This document shows, in pieces, positions 7,423-15,105 of a stretch of 64,000 nt of DNA. The DNA is taken from the NCBI RefSeq assembly GCF_030142075.1, contig NZ_CP126241.1, positions 1,860,001 to 1,924,000 of the forward strand. Reading direction: 5' to 3'. Each line of letters begins with the position of its first letter. Position 1 is the first letter of the stretch. Made by a program: the position numbers and the translations under genes. Under the pieces are notes generated by a model. The model was not told where the DNA came from. It saw nothing but the letters and a program-made list of their open reading frames with translations, and did not search any database. This DNA is from Arthrobacter sp. zg-Y20 (GTDB lineage Bacteria; Actinomycetota; Actinomycetes; Actinomycetales; Micrococcaceae).

Positions 7423-8736
7423 TTATTCCCCGCCGCGCACCATGCCCAGCAGCCGGTCGAAGATGGCCTCGCCGTCGTCGGCAATACCGTCGTGGTGGTA
7501 GTCGGCGCTCTCCCAGACCTTTAGTCCCTGGACGGCGGCGGCCGTCTCCAGCGAGATATCCCGGTCCACGTAGATGTCATCCGTGTATACCGCAGCGGCC
7601 ACGGGCACGGTGTTGCCGGCCAGCCGGCCGGCGTCGTACAGCGGCACCCAGTCCGCTTTGCGGGCCAGCAGTTCCGCGGTCTGTTTCAGGGGCACCAGCG
7701 CCGGATCCTCGTCGAAGTACCAGGGGTAGACCATTTCGCCGGTGAACAACGGCGCTTCGGCGGTGGGCTCAAACTCCGGGTAGGACTTCAGCACCCGCCA
7801 CGCCGCCCAGTCCGTGGCGGATCCCTGCCCGTAGATCGACTCATGCATCAGCGCGTAGAGCGGGTTGGAAGCGCGGCTGACCAGCCCGTGCACAGTCTCC
7901 AGGAAGGTGTCGGAGAGCCGTTCGCCTCCGGGTGCCGGCACAAAGGCTTCCTCCAGCAGATGATGCAGCCCGTCCACCCGGGTGTTGCCGCCCAGATAGG
8001 AACCGGCCATCTGGAAGCGCTGTACGCTGAGCCGTTCCCCGCAAGGCAGGAACTCGGGCACGGCCTCCAGGTGCCGGGCAATCCGTGTGGTCAGCTCGCG
8101 GTCTTCCGGATAGCGGGCAAAGTATTCGGCGTTGCGGGCAGCCACCCGGCGGAAGGTCGCGTCGTAGACCCGGTCAGCGGGACCGGACAGCGGTGCCAGT
8201 CCGCCGGTGATCAGAGATTCACGCAGCCCTTCGGGGGCAAAGGACAGGTACGTGAGCGTGCAGAAGCCGCCGTAACTCTGTCCGTAGGTGGTCCACGGTC
8301 CCGAGCCCAGCGCCTGCCGGATCAGCTCGGCGTCGGCCACGATGGAATCGGCCCGGAAATGCGTCAGGTACGCAGCCTGTGCTGCGGCATCGCCGCGCAG
8401 GGCCAGGGTCTGCCGGTCCGCCGGGGTGGAAAGACCGGTGCCCCGCTGGTCCAGCATCAGGATGCGGAAGTGCTTGGAAGCGGCCTTCGTCCAGCCGCCG
8501 AACTGCAGCAGCCGGTTGCCCTTTCCGCCGGGTCCGCCCTGCAGGTACAGCAGCCAGGGCAGTTCCTGCACCATGGCCGGGCGCTGCCCGGCGTCGGAAT
8601 ACTCGCGCGCGAACACGGTGATCGTTTCGCCGTCGGGCACCGAGTGGTCCAGCGGCACGGTGAACCGGTGCTCGGTTACGTTCATGCCGCGGACCCGGTA
8701 GGTGCGCGACGCCGCGTGGGGGACGGGCGCGTTCAT
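7423..8736 (-). CDS. Alpha/beta-hydrolase, S33 proline-iminopeptidase-like
   Basis: A 437-residue alpha/beta-hydrolase resembling S33 prolyl aminopeptidases, which remove N-terminal proline from peptides. The oxyanion-loop stretch YLQGGPGGKG is near residue 65, the DQRGTGLST motif follows, and the nucleophile elbow GQSYGG (catalytic Ser) is near residue 150. There is no signal peptide, so the protein is cytosolic. ATG 8736 is chosen because it forms an ATGA overlap with the stop of the upstream GNAT gene, implying translational coupling. A longer frame exists upstream, but it would lie inside the GNAT gene. Substrate preference among S33 enzymes cannot be read from sequence. Confidence 0.85.
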   Translation of the reverse strand: MNAPVPHAASRTYRVRGMNVTEHRFTVPLDHSVPDGETITVFAREYSDAGQRPAMVQELPWLLYLQGGPGGKGNRLLQFGGWTKAASKHFRILMLDQRGTGLSTPADRQTLALRGDAAAQAAYLTHFRADSIVADAELIRQALGSGPWTTYGQSYGGFCTLTYLSFAPEGLRESLITGGLAPLSGPADRVYDATFRRVAARNAEYFARYPEDRELTTRIARHLEAVPEFLPCGERLSVQRFQMAGSYLGGNTRVDGLHHLLEEAFVPAPGGERLSDTFLETVHGLVSRASNPLYALMHESIYGQGSATDWAAWRVLKSYPEFEPTAEAPLFTGEMVYPWYFDEDPALVPLKQTAELLARKADWVPLYDAGRLAGNTVPVAAAVYTDDIYVDRDISLETAAAVQGLKVWESADYHHDGIADDGEAIFDRLLGMVRGGE

Positions 8737-9209
8737 TCGGCACCGCCGAAGGAGGCCAGCGCCTCGCCGGTGAGCCGGAACGTGGTCCACTCATCCTGCG
8801 GCAGGGCCCCCAGGGACTTGTAGAACCGGATGGAGGGTTCGTTCCAGTTCAGCACGCACCATTCCACCCGCGCATAGCCGCGCTCCACGGCGATGTTCGC
8901 CAGGGTGCGCAGCAGTGCCTTGCCCATGCCCTTGGCCCGCGCCTCAGGACGCACATACAGGTCCTCAAGGTAAATGCCGTGCACACCTTCCCAGGTGGAG
9001 TAGTTCAGGAACCACAGCGCGAAGCCCTGCACTGCACCCTGGTACACCGCCACGTGGGCGAAAATTGCCGGATGGTCCCCGAAAAGGTTCTTTTCCAGCG
9101 CCTCGGCCGTGTTTTTCACGGCGTGCGGCTCTTTTTCATAGATCGCCAGGTCATGGATCAGTTCCAGGATGACGGGGACATCTTCTTTGCGTGCGGGGCG
9201 GATCTGCAT
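8733..9209 (-). CDS. GNAT N-acetyltransferase, diamine/thialysine acetyltransferase-like
   Basis: A 158-residue single-domain GNAT enzyme transferring acetyl from acetyl-CoA to an amine. The acetyl-CoA loop is EARAKGMGKALL (Q/RxxGxG/A type, near 93-104), and the C-terminal NWNEPSIRFYKSLGA is typical of SSAT-like (spermidine/spermine or thialysine) acetyltransferases. The match to that subgroup includes IYEKEP near the N-terminus and YLEDLYVRPE before the CoA loop. ATG 9209 follows TAGGCT by 7 nt; this hexamer overlaps the end of the helicase gene, so the acetyltransferase-peptidase pair appears to have its own promoter. Confidence 0.88.
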   Translation of the reverse strand: MQIRPARKEDVPVILELIHDLAIYEKEPHAVKNTAEALEKNLFGDHPAIFAHVAVYQGAVQGFALWFLNYSTWEGVHGIYLEDLYVRPEARAKGMGKALLRTLANIAVERGYARVEWCVLNWNEPSIRFYKSLGALPQDEWTTFRLTGEALASFGGAE

Positions 9210-9219
9210 GGGGTCCAGC

Positions 9220-11760
9220 CTAATCCAGCCGTCCGGCGGAGATCACCCTGATGACCGGGCTGCCGGCTTCGTCCGACGCCGCCAGGTCCACCTCCGCGGT
9301 GATGCCCCAGTCAAGGTGGCCCGCCGGATCCTTGAAGATCTGCCGCACGTTCCACTTGCCGGGAACTTCCGTGATGATCAGCAGGTCCGGGCCGCGGCCG
9401 TCGGGGCCGTCGTCGATGTCGTCGTGTTCCTCGAAGTAGGCGTCCAGCACCTGGGCCCAGCGGTCGGCGTCCCAGCCGGCGTCGCCGTCGAGCTCGCCCA
9501 GGGCGCGGTCATCCTCGTCGGCAAACAGCTTCACCCGGGAGAACATCTCGTTGCGCACCATCACCCGGAAGGCCCGCACATTGGAGGTGAGCCGGTCCGG
9601 GGCAGGCGGCAGGACGGGTTCATCCGTGGCGGCCGGATCGACGCCGGAGGTCAGTTCCTCCCATTCGTCCAGCAGCGAGGAATCGGTCTGCCGGACCAGT
9701 TCGCCCAGCCACTCGATGATGTCCTCCAGATCCTCCCGCAGCCGCTCCGGGGGAACGGTGTGCAGCAGTGCCTTGTAGGTGTCCGAGAGGTAGCGCAGCA
9801 GCACGCCCTCGGAGCGCGCCAGGGAGTAGAAGGCCACGTACTCGCCGAAACTCATGGCGCGTTCGTACATGTCCCGGACAATCGACTTGGGGCTGAGCTC
9901 GAACTCGCCCAGCCAGGGGGCGCCGGACCGGTAGACCTCGAAGGACTGTTCCAGCAGCTCAGCCAGCGGCTGGGCGTAGGTGACCTCTTCGAGCAGGGCC
10001 ATCCGCTCGTCGTACTCGATGCCCTGGGATTTCATGGCGGCGATTGCCTCGCCGCGGGCCTTCTTCTCCTGGGCGGAGAGCACCTGGCGGGGCCTTTCCA
10101 TGATGGCTTCGATCACGGACACCACGTCGAGCGCGTAGGACGGACTGTCCGGGTCCAGGATCTCCAGGGAGGCCATGGCGAACGGGGACAGCGGCTGGTT
10201 CAGGGCAAAGTTCGGCTGCAGGTGGACCTTCAGCCGAACCGTGCGCCCGTCGGCGTCGGGCTCGGGCAGCACTTCGACAATGCCGGCGGTCTTCAGCTCG
10301 CGGTAGATGCTCAAAGCCTTCTTCATCAGCGCCAGCTGCGAGGAACGCGTCTCGTGGTTGTGCGTGAGCAGCTTCTTCGCCGCGGCAAACGGGTCACCCG
10401 GACGCTCCAGCAGGTTCAGCAGCATGGAGTGGGTGATGTTGAAGCTGGAGGTCAGCGGCTCCGGGGTGCCGTCCACCAGTTTCTCGAAGGTCGGCTTGCC
10501 CCAGGACACAAAACCGGCCTGCGGTTTCTTCTTCACCACCTGGCGCAGTTTCTTCTGGTCGTCGCCGAACTTCGCGTGCGCCTTGGCCATGGCCTTGGCG
10601 TTTTCGATCACGTGGTCCGGTGCCTGGACCACCACGGTGCCGGCCGTGTCATAGCCGGCCCGCCCGGCGCGTCCGGCAATCTGGTGGAACTCGCGGACCT
10701 TCAGCGGCCGGGTGCGGGTGCCGTCGTACTTGGACAGCGCCGTGATCAGCACCGTGCGGATGGGCACGTTGATGCCCACACCCAGGGTGTCGGTGCCGCA
10801 GATGACCTTGAGCAATCCGGCCTGCGCCAGCTGTTCAACCAGGCGGCGGTATTTGGGCAGCATGCCGGCGTGGTGCACGCCGATCCCGTGCCGCACCAGC
10901 CGGTTCAGCGTCTTGCCGAATCCGGGGGCAAACCGGAACCCGGCAATCAGCTCCGCGATCCGGTCCTTTTCCTCCCGGGTGCAGACGTTGATGCTCATCA
11001 GCGCCTGCGCCCGGTCAATGGCCTCGATCTGAGAGAAGTGCACCACGTACACCGGGACCTGCTTGGTGGCCAGCAGTTCCTCCAGTGATTCCTGGACCGG
11101 CGTTTCCACGTAGTAGTAGTGCAGCGGGATGGGCCGCTGCACGGAGGAGACCGTCACCGTGTCGCGGTTGGTCAGCTCGCTCAGTTCGTTGGCGATGCGG
11201 GTCATGTCGCCCAAGGTGGCGGACATCAGCAGGAACTGCGCCTGCGGCAGCTCCAGCAGCGGCACCTGCCAGGCCCAGCCGCGCTGCGGATCCGAGTAGA
11301 AGTGGAACTCGTCCATGATGACGGTGCCCAGGTCCGCGTCCGGGCCTTCGCGCAGGGCAATGTTGGCCAGGATCTCCGCAGTGCAGCAGATGATGGGCGC
11401 GTCCTTGTTCACCGAGGAATCGCCGGTGACCATGCCCACGTTCTCCGCCCCGAAGATCTCGCACAGCGCGAAGAACTTCTCCGATACCAGGGCCTTGATG
11501 GGGGCGGTGTAGTAGCTGCGCTCGTCTTGGGCCATGGCATAGAAGTGCGCGGCAATGGCCACCATCGACTTACCGGACCCGGTGGGGGTGGCAAGGATGA
11601 CGTTGTTGCCGGTCACCAGCTCCATGACAGCTTCGTCCTGGGCGGGGTACAGCGACATTCCCCGGCTCTCGACCCACTCCAGGAAGGACGTGTAGGTCTC
11701 GTCGGGGTCAACGGTGCGGGTGGCGGAATCCGGGGAGGGCAGCTGCTCAAGAAGTTTCAT
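9220..11760 (-). CDS. DEAD/DEAH-box helicase with DUF3516
   Basis: An 846-residue superfamily 2 helicase of the Ski2-like actinobacterial group that carries a C-terminal DUF3516 domain. Walker A ATPTGSGKS is at 57-65, DEFH at 150-153, the SAT-like LLMSATLGD follows, and motif VI is HQIAGRAGRAG. The C-terminal third has the acidic, Trp-containing DUF3516 pattern. RNA is the likely substrate by family, but this is inferred. Two ATGs are in frame, 11766 and 11760. TAGTCT at 11775-11770 lies only 3 nt before the first and 9 nt before the second, so a short or absent leader favours 11760. The gene is divergent from tam. Confidence 0.9.
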   Translation of the reverse strand: MKLLEQLPSPDSATRTVDPDETYTSFLEWVESRGMSLYPAQDEAVMELVTGNNVILATPTGSGKSMVAIAAHFYAMAQDERSYYTAPIKALVSEKFFALCEIFGAENVGMVTGDSSVNKDAPIICCTAEILANIALREGPDADLGTVIMDEFHFYSDPQRGWAWQVPLLELPQAQFLLMSATLGDMTRIANELSELTNRDTVTVSSVQRPIPLHYYYVETPVQESLEELLATKQVPVYVVHFSQIEAIDRAQALMSINVCTREEKDRIAELIAGFRFAPGFGKTLNRLVRHGIGVHHAGMLPKYRRLVEQLAQAGLLKVICGTDTLGVGINVPIRTVLITALSKYDGTRTRPLKVREFHQIAGRAGRAGYDTAGTVVVQAPDHVIENAKAMAKAHAKFGDDQKKLRQVVKKKPQAGFVSWGKPTFEKLVDGTPEPLTSSFNITHSMLLNLLERPGDPFAAAKKLLTHNHETRSSQLALMKKALSIYRELKTAGIVEVLPEPDADGRTVRLKVHLQPNFALNQPLSPFAMASLEILDPDSPSYALDVVSVIEAIMERPRQVLSAQEKKARGEAIAAMKSQGIEYDERMALLEEVTYAQPLAELLEQSFEVYRSGAPWLGEFELSPKSIVRDMYERAMSFGEYVAFYSLARSEGVLLRYLSDTYKALLHTVPPERLREDLEDIIEWLGELVRQTDSSLLDEWEELTSGVDPAATDEPVLPPAPDRLTSNVRAFRVMVRNEMFSRVKLFADEDDRALGELDGDAGWDADRWAQVLDAYFEEHDDIDDGPDGRGPDLLIITEVPGKWNVRQIFKDPAGHLDWGITAEVDLAASDEAGSPVIRVISAGRLD

Positions 11761-11828
11761 GTCCATACCAGACTATCGGGCCGCGCCGATCCCGTTTTAC
11801 GGCCTCAGCAGCGGCTAGGCTCGGCGGC

Positions 11829-12641
11829 ATGAAATGGGATCCGGACAAGTACACACAGTTCTCCTCGCACCGGGACCGGCCATTCTTCGACCTCACCGCC
11901 CGGATAGCGGCATCCTCACCCCGGCGGGTGGTGGATTTGGGCTGCGGCACCGGCGCCCTGACCGCGGCGCTCGCTGCCCGTTGGCCCGGGGCGCAGGTCA
12001 CGGGGGTGGATTCCTCCCGCGACATGATCGAAGCCGCCCGGGGGCTGGAGGACGTGCCGCCGAACCTGGACTTCGTGCACGGCCGGATCGAGGACTGGGA
12101 GCTGGCCCCCGGCACCGGCGTCGTTGTGTCCAACGCCGCCCTGCAGTGGGTGCCGGGACATCAGGACCTGCTGCAGCGCTGGGCAATGGCGCTCGACGAC
12201 GGCGCCTGGCTGGCCGTGCAGGTACCGGGCAACTTTAATGCACCCTCCCATGTGCTGCTGCGGGAACTGGCGGCGAGCGCCGAGTGGGCCGGCAAGCTGC
12301 AGGGGGTGCTGCGCCACAGTGATGCCGTGGATGAACCGGAGGATTACCTGGCATTGCTGACCGAGGCCGGCTTTGCGGCCGATGTATGGGAAACCACCTA
12401 CCAGCAGGTCCTGTACGGAACGGACCCGGTGTTGGACTGGGTGCGCGGGACCGCGCTGCGGCCGGTCATCAATGCCCTGTCCGAAGCGGACTTTTTCCAG
12501 TTCGAGGCGGAGTACGCCGAATTGCTGGAAGAGGCCTATCCGTCGGAAGGGTGGGGAACGGTGTTCCCGTTCCGCCGGCTGTTTATGGTCGGGCGGAAGC
12601 AGGGCCAGGCCTCGGGCGGAAGCTTTCCGCGCGGCCGGTAG
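11829..12641 (+). CDS. tam: Trans-aconitate 2-methyltransferase
   Basis: A SAM-dependent methyltransferase that esterifies trans-aconitate, an inhibitor of aconitase formed spontaneously from cis-aconitate. The N-terminus MKWDPDKYTQF is characteristic of Tam. The SAM motif VVDLGCGTG is at 34-42, followed by VSNAALQWVPGH and VQVPGNFNAPSH, all typical of the family; 270 residues is near the usual 255-260. ATG 11829 lies 7 nt after TAGGCT with no Shine-Dalgarno. It converges with the MBL gene, and only 6 bp separate the stops. Confidence 0.93.
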   Translation: MKWDPDKYTQFSSHRDRPFFDLTARIAASSPRRVVDLGCGTGALTAALAARWPGAQVTGVDSSRDMIEAARGLEDVPPNLDFVHGRIEDWELAPGTGVVVSNAALQWVPGHQDLLQRWAMALDDGAWLAVQVPGNFNAPSHVLLRELAASAEWAGKLQGVLRHSDAVDEPEDYLALLTEAGFAADVWETTYQQVLYGTDPVLDWVRGTALRPVINALSEADFFQFEAEYAELLEEAYPSEGWGTVFPFRRLFMVGRKQGQASGGSFPRGR

Positions 12642-12647
12642 CCGGTT

Positions 12648-13286
12648 TTACCAGCCGCGTTCCTTCCATTCCTGCAGGTGCGGGCGCTCCGCACCCAGGG
12701 TGGTGGCTGCCCCGTGCCCGGGGTGCACCACGGTGTCATCCGGCAAGTATTCGAACACACGTTCGAATACGTCGCGGTACAGGGACGCAAACCGCTCCGG
12801 ATCCTTCTGGGTATTGCCCAGTCCGCCCGGAAACAGCGAATCCCCGGTGAAGAGGTGCGCAGGGCCGGACGGGTCCCGGTAGAGCAGTGCCACGGAGCCG
12901 GGCGTGTGTCCGCGCAGCTTGATCGCCTCGAGTTCGGCTCCGCCGAAGGGCACGGTATCGCCGTGTTCCAGCGGCAGCAGCGTGGGAACCTCGATGTCCG
13001 GAATGTCTTCCGTGCCGGCTGCGGTACGTGACCCCGTCTCCGCTACGGTCTCTGCCAGGGCCTGCACATGGTCCCAGTGGCTGTGTGTGGTGATGACCGT
13101 TCCAAGCCGCGCGGGGGCCTGGGCATCGGCAGCCCCCTCGCCCAGCAGGCGCCGGATCGCGGGGAAGTCGTCCGCCGCGTCAATGAGCACCTGGACACCG
13201 GACTCCTTGTCGGTGAGCAGGTACACGTTGTTGTCCATGGTGCCCACGGACACGCTGCGGATGGTGATGTTCTGCAGATCTTCCAT
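12648..13286 (-). CDS. Metallo-beta-lactamase fold hydrolase (glyoxalase II-like)
   Basis: A 212-residue MBL-fold metal hydrolase. The metal motif THSHWDH is at 67-73; further ligands are H in RGHTPGS, D in FTGDSLFPGG and H in VVHPGHG, so the dinuclear site is complete. The short length and lack of a glyoxalase II C-terminal helical domain place it among small GloB-like thioesterases. The substrate is unknown. ATG 13286 follows TAGACT by 6 nt. The codons near residues 173-180 contain a perfect LexA-like palindrome, listed separately. Confidence 0.88.
   Translation of the reverse strand: MEDLQNITIRSVSVGTMDNNVYLLTDKESGVQVLIDAADDFPAIRRLLGEGAADAQAPARLGTVITTHSHWDHVQALAETVAETGSRTAAGTEDIPDIEVPTLLPLEHGDTVPFGGAELEAIKLRGHTPGSVALLYRDPSGPAHLFTGDSLFPGGLGNTQKDPERFASLYRDVFERVFEYLPDDTVVHPGHGAATTLGAERPHLQEWKERGW
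12747..12770. promoter_or_regulatory. Intragenic LexA/SOS-box-like palindrome
   Basis: Contains TCGAACACACGTTCGA (12751-12766), a perfect match to the actinobacterial LexA form TCGAAC-N4-GTTCGA. The arms extend to 10 bp each (GTATTCGAAC / GTTCGAATAC) around a 4-nt spacer. It lies inside the MBL-hydrolase coding sequence, far from any annotated start, so its role is open. Confidence 0.55.
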
Positions 13287-13335
13287 CCGGCAAGTCTAGC
13301 CGGGCAGGGGCTTCCGAACCCGGCCCGTGGCGCTA

Positions 13336-13365
13336 TTGTCTTACGCCCGCGGACGGGCGTAAGTT
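13336..13365 (+). promoter_or_regulatory. ABC exporter promoter with palindromic operator in the spacer
   Basis: A -35-like TTGTCT (13336-13341) and a -10-like TAAGTT (13360-13365) are separated by 18 bp. Between and overlapping them lies a palindrome with perfect 10-bp arms (CTTACGCCCG 13340-13349 and CGGGCGTAAG 13354-13363) around CGGA. The start ATG 13372 is 6 nt after the -10. A repressor bound here would block polymerase. The GntR/YtrA-type regulator at 17070 is the obvious candidate, by proximity only. Confidence 0.6.
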
Positions 13366-13371
13366 GCAAGG

Positions 13372-15105
13372 ATGCTCCTGAGGCTGGTCCGGCAGAACCT
13401 CGCCCCCTATAGAGGCGCGGTCGCCGCCGTCGTTCTCCTGCAGCTGCTGCAGACCGCGGCCACGCTGTACCTTCCCACACTGAATGCAGACATCATTGAC
13501 CGCGGCGTCGTCACCGGAGATACCGGGGTGATCCTCGACGTCGGCGGCTGGATGCTCGCGGTCACGGCCGGGCAGGTGGTGTGTTCGGTTGCCGCCACCT
13601 ATCTGGCCTCCCGGGTGGCCATGAGCGCCGGGCGGAACATCCGGTCGCAGCTTTTCACCAACGTGGAGACGTTCTCTTCCCGCGAGGTGGGCCTGTTCGG
13701 TCCGCCGTCGCTGATTACCCGGACCACCAATGACGTGCAGCAGGTGCAGATGACCCTGCTGATGACGTTCACCATGATGGTCTCGGCCCCGATCATGGGG
13801 GTGGGCGGCGTGCTGCTGGCCCTGAACCAGGACATTCCGCTCTCGGGGATCCTGCTGCTGATCCTGCCGGCCCTGTTTGTGGTGATCGGATTGGTGCTGC
13901 GCCGCCTGGTGCCGCTGTTCCGGCGGGCGCAGAAGCAGATTGACAGGGTGAACTCCGTACTGCGCGAGCAGATCATGGGCATTGCGGTGATCCGGGCGTT
14001 TATCCGCGAGCGTTCCGAGGAACAGCGGTTCGCCGGCGCCAATGCCGACCTCACCGGCACCCAGCTGCGCGTCAGCCAGCTGCTGGCCCTGCTGTTTCCT
14101 GCGGCCATGCTGGTGGCGAACCTGGCCACTGTTGCCGTGATCTGGTTCGGCGCGTTCCGGATTGACGACGGGCAGATGCAGATCGGTGCGCTGACGGCCT
14201 TCATTGCCTACATCATGCAGATCCTGATGGCGGTCATGATGTCCATGTTCATGATCATGATGCTGCCCCGCGCTGCCGTCTGTGCGGAACGGATCTATGA
14301 GGTCCTGGATACCCGCACCAGCGTCAGCGACGCCCCGGGGGCTGGCACGCTGGCGTACGACGGCGGCCGGCTCACCTTCACCGACGTCGGCTACAGCTAC
14401 CCGGGCGCCGAGGATCCCGTGCTGTTCAACATCAGCTTCGAGGCGCTGCCCGGACAGACCACGGCGATCATCGGGTCCACGGGTGCCGGGAAGACCACGC
14501 TGCTGAACCTGGTGCCCCGGCTGCTGGACGCCACCTCCGGGCGCATTGCGGTGGACGGGCAGGACATAGCGGGAGTGACACTGTCATCGCTGCGTGCCGG
14601 AATAGGCCTGGTGCCGCAGCGCGCCTACCTCTTCAGCGGCACCATCGCCTCCAACCTCCGCTTCGGCAAACCCGAGGCTACCGACGAGGAGCTGTGGTCT
14701 GCACTGGAGACGGCGCAGGCCGCCGGGTTTGTCCGTGCCGGGGAGGGCGGGCTGGAGCATCCCGTGGAGCAGGGCGGCGCGAACTTCTCCGGAGGCCAGC
14801 GCCAGCGGCTGGCCATAGCCCGCGCCCTGGTGGTGCGCCCGTCCATCTACCTGTTCGATGACAGCTTCTCCGCGCTGGACTTCGCCACCGATGCACGGCT
14901 GCGGGCAGCACTGAAACCGCAGACCCGCAATGCCACCGTGATTGTGGTGGCCCAGCGCGTGAACACCATTACCGACGCAGCGCGGATCGTGGTCCTGGAC
15001 GAAGGCCGGATTGTCGGACAGGGAACGCATGCCGAACTGATGGAATCCACGGCAACGTACCGGGAAATCGTTGCCTCGCAGCTCACCGCGGAGGAAGTAG
15101 CGTGA
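13372..15105 (+). CDS. ABC exporter half-transporter, degenerate-site subunit
   Basis: A 577-residue type IV ABC exporter half: a six-helix membrane domain (about 1-310) then an ATPase domain. Walker A is GSTGAGKT near residue 369 and the signature is FSGGQRQR. Two catalytic residues are altered: Walker B reads YLFDDSFSALD (Asp for the catalytic Glu) and the switch reads VVAQR (Gln for His). These are the hallmarks of the degenerate site in heterodimeric exporters such as TM287/288 or BmrCD. The partner starts within its stop codon (GTGA overlap). The substrate is unknown; multidrug or lipid export is common in the family. Confidence 0.92.
   Translation: MLLRLVRQNLAPYRGAVAAVVLLQLLQTAATLYLPTLNADIIDRGVVTGDTGVILDVGGWMLAVTAGQVVCSVAATYLASRVAMSAGRNIRSQLFTNVETFSSREVGLFGPPSLITRTTNDVQQVQMTLLMTFTMMVSAPIMGVGGVLLALNQDIPLSGILLLILPALFVVIGLVLRRLVPLFRRAQKQIDRVNSVLREQIMGIAVIRAFIRERSEEQRFAGANADLTGTQLRVSQLLALLFPAAMLVANLATVAVIWFGAFRIDDGQMQIGALTAFIAYIMQILMAVMMSMFMIMMLPRAAVCAERIYEVLDTRTSVSDAPGAGTLAYDGGRLTFTDVGYSYPGAEDPVLFNISFEALPGQTTAIIGSTGAGKTTLLNLVPRLLDATSGRIAVDGQDIAGVTLSSLRAGIGLVPQRAYLFSGTIASNLRFGKPEATDEELWSALETAQAAGFVRAGEGGLEHPVEQGGANFSGGQRQRLAIARALVVRPSIYLFDDSFSALDFATDARLRAALKPQTRNATVIVVAQRVNTITDAARIVVLDEGRIVGQGTHAELMESTATYREIVASQLTAEEVA

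Noticed and set aside
7395-7431. CCGGTTACCCCC direct repeats after the 63-residue gene as a terminator
   Set aside because: They are short direct repeats without inverted symmetry and cannot form a stem.
9169-11088. Open plus-strand frame opposite the DUF3516 helicase
   Set aside because: Shadow frame; the helicase motifs on the minus strand are complete.
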